Source: Bacteroidales bacterium
GTDB taxonomy: Bacteria; Bacteroidota; Bacteroidia; Bacteroidales; UBA10428
Direction: 5' to 3'
Length of the DNA: 10,807 nucleotides
NCBI GenBank assembly: GCA_016926235.1
Contig: JAFGOZ010000516.1
Span: 1 to 10,807, forward strand
Shown: piece after piece, positions 5,598 to 10,807 of the stretch
How the letters are laid out: every line of letters starts with the position of its first letter
Numbering within the stretch: the first letter of the stretch is position 1
The notes under the pieces: generated by a model
Database searches by the model: none
Seen by the model: the letters and a program-made list of their open reading frames with translations, nothing else
Told to the model about the DNA's origin: nothing
Position numbers and translations under genes: made by a program

Positions 5598-7841
5598 TTA
5601 CTTTAGGAATTCTCCGGTAAACGCATCCACATAAACCCACAATCTTTTATTCAGTTGGAAGCCCCATGCGGGAGTTAAGTACTGATTCTTTTGCTCCGAT
5701 GGCAAACCATAGTAGAATAGTTTGGCATTTGTAATTGAATAACCACTAAGTCCATCAAGCATAACATTGGGGATATTCTTTACTGCGATTTCAAGGGCAT
5801 CTGAAGCAGGAATAACTTTTTGTGAAGCACCAACAGGCCCAATAATATCACGCCAATGACGTTTGTAACTAACTACGTCTTGGCCTTTAACGGTAACAAA
5901 AATACTGTCTCCACGATTACCGCCCACGACTTCAATACCATTGACCTTATGTCTATATTCAAAGATTCCTTTATTGACATATTCTCTTTTTGTACCTTCA
6001 AAATCCTTGGAATCATACTCTAATACCATTGATTTTCCAACCAAAACCACATCTGCATCAGCAGGTTTACCGCCACCTTTCTGTTCGATAAAGCTGTTAG
6101 CCTTAGCATGAGCCTGGGCCATTGTTAAACCTAACTGGCCGCGTTCAACTGAATCTTTTTTGAATTGGATACGTCCAGAATTATCGGATTTAACCTTCTT
6201 GAAACCAGTATGATTCAGAGCATTTTGGTTTAGTACTTCTTTACGAACTGATACTTTCTTCAAACTTGGCTGATCAGCAGGGATATCACAGAGTATTTCG
6301 TATCCATTGATTGCACCAGAGGTGAATTTTCCGCCTCCACCCCAGTATATATCATTTGGATCCAACTCCCCGTACCCCTCGAATTCAGTGTAATAATAAT
6401 AACTGAACGACGTGTTCTGAGAGTCCGTACTTACGTTATTGATCGTTTCATATAAATTATCATTATTACATAAAAATGAAGTTGCCCACTGTATTGGTGT
6501 TACATCCATGGCAGTATCATAATATGCATCACAAATTGTTTCATCGTCTTCTATGGCTTCACACATAGCAATCATATGGTCTTCCGTTGGAGAAGCCCAC
6601 ATTGAGTCACTGGATGAAAGTATAGCATGGGGAATATTGTCACCAGATTTATTCTTTAGTGCATCATCCCAATAACCTATCCACGCAGCAGGAGTTGTTT
6701 CAATTTCCTGACCAAGACCATGGCAGCAATAGGTTATAATCCATTCAACATCATCATCCCAGTCATACGATGTAATCGTAGGTGTACCACCAGTTGGCTT
6801 GTTGATACTGGGAACACCAGAAATATAACCAAAGTTCCCAGCATTTCCATGAGAAACAGAGAAGAGGAAGTCACTGGCGTATGATCCTACGTTCTTGATG
6901 AAATTGCCAAACGTACTTGTGCTGGTTATATTCCTTGGATCTCCGTTATTCCACCAATAACTACAGTCGGTAAAATAGTCAGAAACAGCATCAGCACCAT
7001 CATCTGCCAAGTCTTGATTGGAACCAGAAAAACAATATGCCGAGATTGTAGCGACCTCACCACGATCAACTTTAGGACCTGCAGTACCTTCTACATAGAG
7101 GGTTTCTTCGTCAAGTACTTGAAGCTCCAGATTGCCCTGGTAACTTGATGTGGAAAGATGAATAGGCAAAGTCGTACGATAAGTATCAGTATTGTAGCCG
7201 GTTTCAGTAAATTCAACGCTAATACCTGTGGAGTCAGATTCACTTGTAACTGTAAGATCGAACTGGTCAATCTTTCGGCTGGTCCCACCATTCATACTGA
7301 TTTCCATGTACACAGATGGATAACATGAGCCAGTCCTTTCACCAAAATGCACCTGACAATCATTCAAGCCATCACCACTGTTATCATCATAAGATACACT
7401 TGTGAATATCTTTACAGAACTAATAGTCTTTGCAATAACCTCCAAAATTACAGAATCTGCTTTGGAAGTCTCATTATACAATGGTGAATCATCTGCTGTA
7501 ACTGTAATAGTTGCATATCCTGGTGTACTTGGCGCCGTCCAATACACTGCAGTACCTGTGCCTGGAGGATCAAATGTTCCATCTCCAGACCAAGTGTGCG
7601 TAATAGGATCACTAACTATATGCCACCAACCGCCTTCATCTGAGCAGTCTGAATCTGTCGAAGCTGTGCATGAAATATAATATTTCTGTCCAGCATAAAC
7701 TTGATCATAGTCACTATATGATGATATTGATACATTCGTTATAGATGTATACGCAGTGTATGTTGTTGCTATTGCTGTACCAACAATTCCTATGGCGACA
7801 AACATAGCAAAAACAATTATAAGTTTTTTATGAATTTTCAT
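5598..7841 (-). CDS. Exported DUF6345-like protein with Ig-like and PepSY-like domains; possible caspase-fold peptidase
   Basis: This 747-residue protein has a signal peptide (1-25, cut after AIA). An Ig/PKD-like domain follows (about 33-137, with THTWSGDGTF and VYWTAP), then a beta-sandwich containing the FTETGYNTDTYRTTL motif (about 140-255). The central domain (about 260-470) resembles DUF6345: a strand ending in SVSHGNAG (His331) and a second ending in EWIITYCCHGLG (Cys372, Cys373, His374). A hydrophobic strand ending in His-Gly followed by one ending in Cys is the layout of caspase/gingipain (clan CD) peptidases, so a peptidase role is possible but unproven. The C-terminus (about 568-746) is PepSY-like, ending AWGF ... 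LWVYVDAFTGEFL, a module often found in protease propeptides and inhibitors. It is 20 bp behind the FecR-like gene, with an AAGGA site eight bases before the ATG, and is the last gene before a terminator. Confidence 0.72.
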   Translation of the reverse strand: MKIHKKLIIVFAMFVAIGIVGTAIATTYTAYTSITNVSISSYSDYDQVYAGQKYYISCTASTDSDCSDEGGWWHIVSDPITHTWSGDGTFDPPGTGTAVYWTAPSTPGYATITVTADDSPLYNETSKADSVILEVIAKTISSVKIFTSVSYDDNSGDGLNDCQVHFGERTGSCYPSVYMEISMNGGTSRKIDQFDLTVTSESDSTGISVEFTETGYNTDTYRTTLPIHLSTSSYQGNLELQVLDEETLYVEGTAGPKVDRGEVATISAYCFSGSNQDLADDGADAVSDYFTDCSYWWNNGDPRNITSTSTFGNFIKNVGSYASDFLFSVSHGNAGNFGYISGVPSINKPTGGTPTITSYDWDDDVEWIITYCCHGLGQEIETTPAAWIGYWDDALKNKSGDNIPHAILSSSDSMWASPTEDHMIAMCEAIEDDETICDAYYDTAMDVTPIQWATSFLCNNDNLYETINNVSTDSQNTSFSYYYYTEFEGYGELDPNDIYWGGGGKFTSGAINGYEILCDIPADQPSLKKVSVRKEVLNQNALNHTGFKKVKSDNSGRIQFKKDSVERGQLGLTMAQAHAKANSFIEQKGGGKPADADVVLVGKSMVLEYDSKDFEGTKREYVNKGIFEYRHKVNGIEVVGGNRGDSIFVTVKGQDVVSYKRHWRDIIGPVGASQKVIPASDALEIAVKNIPNVMLDGLSGYSITNAKLFYYGLPSEQKNQYLTPAWGFQLNKRLWVYVDAFTGEFLK

Positions 7842-7861
7842 TTTTTAATTCCTTAAAACGG

Positions 7862-9802
7862 TTATTGTTTTCTTATTAGAATTGCAGCTAATCCTAAAAC
7901 TATTAAACACGCTGCTCCAACAATACTTTTTGAAAGATAACTTAGCGGAGGAGCTCGTGGTTTTCTTGCAATATGTTTACCTTCTTGTGTTATCTCAGTA
8001 ATATTTGGTTCAAACGTAAAATGTTCTTTTGTTGTCTCATATAATGTATCAGCTTGTGTTTTAATATCTTTATTTTTTTGGCTTTCAGTATGTGCCGCGG
8101 ATACAGAAGTATCAGGTTGTAAAGTAGAACCGGACGGTGAAATCGGAATATCATCCTTAGGCTCCCAGAGTTCTGGCATCTTGTCCATATTTTCTACAAA
8201 GCGGTCATGTGCCCTGTCAGCAATAAAAGTACCTTGATATTGATTAATTAAGTTTCTCAGCTCTCCATGAGCGCGAGCATAACTTATATGACTGGCAGCA
8301 GAATCAACGTTATCAACAGCAATTTCCTGATAATGTTTGATAACATCTAACTTTTCTTTCAATAGGGAAACATCTTCTTCCTGCCCGTTTTCTTGTAAGC
8401 TTTCTATACGTTCTTGTATCTCATTCGTATTATACTTAAGAGCTTTTTTGAAGGATCCAATGGCACTTTCAAAGTCCCAAAGGGTTGTTTGGTGTCCCCC
8501 CGTCCATAGCATAGCTTTAATAACATTTGGCTCATCAGGTGGATAAGAGTCGATAATCTCCTCGTAAAGTTCTATCGCTTTGCTGTAGTTTGGCTTTTCC
8601 CCTTTATTCTTTTGATATGTCATGCCATATAGTTGAGCCATCCTATAGAGAATATGCAGACGTTGTTTTTCGTCTGGCTCAGATTCCAAAGCCGAATTAT
8701 ATAGGTTTAATGCTTTCTGTCTGTTGACATTAGTTCCCAGCGTATAGGCAGCATCATATTTTTTAGCCTGTTCTATAAGTTCAGCCGTCGTTTTTATACC
8801 TTCGATATCTTCATTAAAAGTGATTACATCTTCCTCTGCAGTCAAAGAAGTTTTAGAAGTGGGTGTATTGGAAAATGATATAGTTGATGTTGCTTGTACC
8901 AATACAGGTTTGGTTTTATCATCTGTCGCCCATGCCGTAAGTTTGGCGGTATTACATAATATTGGCAATGTTGGTACTGATTGAGCAATTATCCTTGATA
9001 TCTGACCAGTTGTTACATTTACGAATCCAGCATCCGAGCCGAACTGGACGGTTCCTTCATTAACAACTATTATTGTGCTTATACCTGTAGCACTAATATC
9101 AAATATGGTGCCTGTTATAATCGCTTTACCTTGATCAGTCTCAACAATAAAAGGATTTCCATCATGCTCTACTTGCGTGTAAATCCTTCCATAATTTAGG
9201 CTTATTAAACATCCAACATTTCCGCCTTCTTCAAGGGGACTTATTGAAAGAGAAGTGTTTTCGTTAAGAATCATTCGGTGCTTACTATTTATGACAAGAG
9301 TTGCCATTTGCCCGGAATCAGTTGAAATCTCCTGACCAGCCGGAATTATACCGTTATCAGAGAGTTTTTCTATCTTAACAAAAGGTACAGAAGATACTAT
9401 TTTCGATCCCCCCTGCTCATTATGGCTGTTTTTATTACATACTGTAAACAAGATGGCAAATGCAATTGCGATGGAAGCAGCAACTGCTGCTATACGGGCA
9501 AGAACCTGAGGTATTTGTGGCTTTGCTGTATCTATTGCCAGTATTCTCGCCCATTTTTGTCTGCGAATTTGAGCTTTCTCTGCTTCTTTCCTGTCTAATT
9601 CTGCAAAAACGTCAGCAAACGGGTCTCTATTATCTTGAACAAAACCTATTGTCTGCTTATAAGCTTTATATTCTTCCGCACATTTATTGCAGGTACACAA
9701 GTGAGCTTCAATTTGGTCAACTACTATGGATTCATCCACCAATTCTCCTAATTCACCCATGATATAAGCAGGTAAAAAATACTCGACTTTGTTACATTTC
9801 AT
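7862..9802 (-). CDS. Membrane anti-sigma-like protein: zinc finger, FecR domain, TPR-like region, C-terminal membrane anchor
   Basis: This 646-residue protein probably holds the neighbouring ECF sigma factor inactive at the membrane. The N-terminus has an anti-sigma zinc-finger pattern: Cys3, then His34-x3-Cys38-x2-Cys41, expected in the cytoplasm. A membrane segment (about 101-119) leads to a FecR-type domain (about 145-265: PAGQEISTDSGQMATLVI, GRIYTQVEHD, TGTIFDIS, VNEGTVQF). A helical, TPR-like region with coiled-coil character follows (about 340-530), then a Pro/Ser-rich linker. Unusually there is a second hydrophobic segment (about 618-640) ending in a short basic tail, RKQ, so both ends may be anchored. 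The start is supported by AGGA six bases before the ATG at 9802. It lies 168 bp downstream of the sigma gene and 20 bp upstream of the DUF6345-like gene. The FecR and zinc-finger calls are firm; the TPR is judged from spacing of hydrophobic and Tyr/Ala residues. Confidence 0.82.
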   Translation of the reverse strand: MKCNKVEYFLPAYIMGELGELVDESIVVDQIEAHLCTCNKCAEEYKAYKQTIGFVQDNRDPFADVFAELDRKEAEKAQIRRQKWARILAIDTAKPQIPQVLARIAAVAASIAIAFAILFTVCNKNSHNEQGGSKIVSSVPFVKIEKLSDNGIIPAGQEISTDSGQMATLVINSKHRMILNENTSLSISPLEEGGNVGCLISLNYGRIYTQVEHDGNPFIVETDQGKAIITGTIFDISATGISTIIVVNEGTVQFGSDAGFVNVTTGQISRIIAQSVPTLPILCNTAKLTAWATDDKTKPVLVQATSTISFSNTPTSKTSLTAEEDVITFNEDIEGIKTTAELIEQAKKYDAAYTLGTNVNRQKALNLYNSALESEPDEKQRLHILYRMAQLYGMTYQKNKGEKPNYSKAIELYEEIIDSYPPDEPNVIKAMLWTGGHQTTLWDFESAIGSFKKALKYNTNEIQERIESLQENGQEEDVSLLKEKLDVIKHYQEIAVDNVDSAASHISYARAHGELRNLINQYQGTFIADRAHDRFVENMDKMPELWEPKDDIPISPSGSTLQPDTSVSAAHTESQKNKDIKTQADTLYETTKEHFTFEPNITEITQEGKHIARKPRAPPLSYLSKSIVGAACLIVLGLAAILIRKQ

Positions 9803-9828
9803 AATTTATCCTGACATCATTTTTTTTT

Positions 9829-9845
9829 AAGGGAATTATTCCCTT
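9829..9845. promoter_or_regulatory. Perfect 17-bp palindrome ahead of the FecR-like gene
   Basis: Arms of eight bases, AAGGGAAT and ATTCCCTT, flank a single central base, 27 bases before the ATG at 9802. On the - strand it is followed by a run of As, not Ts, so it is not a terminator. An operator or a short leader hairpin near the ribosome-binding site are both possible. Confidence 0.4.
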
Positions 9846-9881
9846 TCATATACTACATGACTAAAATCACAAAAATTGGAC

Positions 9882-9904
9882 AAAAAAAATATTAACTTTT
9901 TTTT
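9882..9904. other. A8/T8 inverted repeat between sigma and anti-sigma genes
   Basis: Eight As (9882-9889) and eight Ts (9897-9904) flank a seven-base loop. On either strand the RNA would form an A-U hairpin ending in a U run, which might weakly attenuate transcription between the sigma and FecR-like genes. It may equally be chance in an AT-rich spacer. No convincing promoter was found in 9803-9970. Confidence 0.3.
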
Positions 9905-9970
9905 AGTGATTGTGTATCTTTCTGTAATATGTAGACTTACAAATGAAAATATATATTATTTTTTTTTATC

Positions 9971-10474
9971 CTAAAAATCATCATCGCCAAATTCTGATAT
10001 GATTTTTCTAAGAATCTTAAGGGCTCTTTGGTACCTCTTATAAAAGGTATCAAAAGAAATATTTTCTCTTTTTGCCGCCTCTTTTAGTGAATAATTTCCA
10101 GTAAGGAATAATCGTATAGTTTTATAGTCTTTGGCTGGCAGACGCTTCAGGCTTGCTTTCAGAATTTTCTTAAGTTCTTGATTTCTTAGAATTTCGGCTG
10201 CTTCCTTTTGTCTTTTTATACTGCATTCCGCTTCTAAAACGTCTATAGAAATTAATCTGGGTTGACCTTGTTTATTTTGATAATATTTTGCTAAAAGATT
10301 TTTGGATATCCCAAACAGTTTCAGTTTTGCTTCCTGATGATTTATACCGTCATTATTACCACGAAAGAATTCCAGGAAAACATGCTGTGTTATATCATCA
10401 GCATCATGAGGATTCCTTACTCTTGATACGATATAACGCTTGATTTCTGGATAATATTTGGTTTTTTCCACCAC
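9971..10474 (-). CDS. ECF-family RNA polymerase sigma factor
   Basis: The 167-residue protein directs RNA polymerase to a small regulon. Region 2 is at about 8-66. It includes NPHDADDITQHVFLEFFR (21-38), the usual core-binding DAED-IVQEVFLR-type motif, and KLFGISKNLLAKYYQ (52-66). Region 4 is at about 100-158, with LKRLPAKDYKTIRLFL and the helix-turn-helix NYSLKEAAKRENISFDTFYK followed by a basic helix. Length is normal or slightly short for ECF factors. The FecR/zinc-finger gene downstream is the expected anti-sigma partner. The start is uncertain: GTG at 10474 has only a weak purine stretch before it. The frame is open upstream to a TAA near 10540 and reads NERFEVV before it, which looks like ordinary ECF sequence, yet no ATG, GTG or TTG exists there. 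An ATT start near 10501 is conceivable. Confidence 0.88.
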   Translation of the reverse strand: MVEKTKYYPEIKRYIVSRVRNPHDADDITQHVFLEFFRGNNDGINHQEAKLKLFGISKNLLAKYYQNKQGQPRLISIDVLEAECSIKRQKEAAEILRNQELKKILKASLKRLPAKDYKTIRLFLTGNYSLKEAAKRENISFDTFYKRYQRALKILRKIISEFGDDDF

Positions 10475-10676
10475 TTCAAATCTTTCATTAGCACAAAATT
10501 CAATTTTCCAGATTAAGAAAGCGATTTGTTAACTGCTTAAAATGCAAGCGCAGGCAATCCCTTAATTAAAACAAGGCGTTTCTCGGAGGGGATTTGTTGA
10601 TAATAAAATTTGCTTTTTTTTTAATTTTTTCAAAAAAAGTGCAAATATTTCCGTTTTTTGTGAAAAATACGTAGAA
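10475..10676. other. AT-rich intergenic region upstream of the sigma gene
   Basis: No gene is supported here. An imperfect hairpin pairs ATTTGC plus seven Ts (10608-10620) with seven As plus GCAAAT (10632-10646), with a two-base bulge. It sits beyond the stop of the frame that enters from the right edge and could be its terminator or a leader structure. A GC-richer island at about 10571-10591 on the + strand (AAGGCGTTTCTCGGAGGGG) stands out from the AT-rich surroundings. The sigma-gene promoter should lie here, but I see no clear -35/-10 pair. Confidence 0.4.
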
Positions 10677-10691
10677 CTACTTACATTTCAT
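10677..10691 (-). other. Four-codon frame (MKCK) behind a strong ribosome-binding site
   Basis: GGAGGAG (10705-10699) lies seven bases before ATG 10691, which is itself only two bases after the stop of the preceding frame. This is the layout of a translationally coupled gene, yet translation would end after Met-Lys-Cys-Lys at TAG 10677. The in-frame sequence after the stop is open for about 36 more codons but resembles no family I know. M-K-C-K is how zinc-finger anti-sigma proteins often begin (the FecR-like protein here begins MKCNKV), so it may be the stub of a lost anti-sigma gene, or a leader peptide. Confidence 0.35.
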
Positions 10692-10693
10692 CG

Positions 10694-10807
10694 TTAAGCT
10701 CCTCCATAATCGAAATCAGAACAGGCCGTGCTCCCATGCTCTTTCTCTTTTTTCTGCTTATTGGCATATATTTGTGATTTTATTTTGTATTCCACTTGAG
10801 CAATAAA
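10694..10807 (-). CDS. C-terminal end of an unrecognised gene, cut by the window edge
   Basis: The frame is open from the window edge to a TAA at 10694 and gives 37 residues. They are strongly charged in the middle (KQKKEKEH, about 18-25) and end in STACSDFDYGGA. I cannot name the family from this tail. The stop overlaps the area of a strong Shine-Dalgarno (GGAGGAG, within the codons for GGA), consistent with the last gene of a coupled pair position. By analogy with the operon to its left it could be the end of another sigma factor, but that is speculation. Confidence 0.4.
   Translation of the reverse strand, partial: FIAQVEYKIKSQIYANKQKKEKEHGSTACSDFDYGGA

Noticed and set aside
10541..10566. 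Sigma-54-like GG/GC spacing on the - strand near GGGATTGCCTGCGCTTGCA
   Set aside because: The -24 element (TGGC) is missing and the spacing does not fit consensus.

Overview
This AT-rich window most resembles a planctomycete of the class Phycisphaerae. That placement is inferred from protein architecture, not from a marker gene. The supporting features are a large exported subtilase fused to a beta-helix with a choice-of-anchor-Q-like end and half a dockerin, an Ig-like plus DUF6345-like exported protein, and an ECF sigma / zinc-finger FecR-TPR anti-sigma pair. Several genes use GTG starts.

Left part (1-1577): a two-gene unit on the + strand (62-660) encodes a small winged-helix protein and a RelE-fold protein with an ATGA overlap. 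It looks like an uncharacterised type II toxin-antitoxin module, with an imperfect operator-like dyad in front and a clear intrinsic terminator behind. A tRNA-Val(TAC) gene follows on the - strand (806-876), its 3' end facing the module. From 877 to 1577 the DNA looks like a scrapyard. It holds a headless 3' gene fragment (964-1173) and the last ~55 codons of an IS1595-type transposase (1362-1529), just beyond the stop of the subtilase gene.

Middle (1578-5522): a 1213-residue secreted S8 serine protease on the - strand has an intact catalytic triad (D219, H275, S442), its own promoter and a strong Shine-Dalgarno before a GTG start. The coils of its beta-helix carry two regular columns of cysteines.

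Right part (5523-10807, all - strand): an apparent operon runs ECF sigma factor (10474-9971), membrane anti-sigma-like FecR/TPR protein (9802-7862) and exported DUF6345/PepSY protein (7841-5598), and ends at a strong intrinsic terminator (5523-5569). The sigma and anti-sigma pair probably senses an envelope signal. The third gene is only 20 bp behind the anti-sigma gene and encodes a possible caspase-fold protein with a His-Gly and Cys-Cys-His-Gly pair. Upstream of the sigma gene lies the 3' end of another reading frame, followed by a strong ribosome-binding site that opens only a four-codon frame, possibly the scar of a second sigma/anti-sigma pair.

The most promising under-described items are the winged-helix/RelE module and the sigma / FecR-TPR / DUF6345 cassette. 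All family assignments come from reading motifs by eye; no database search was run.
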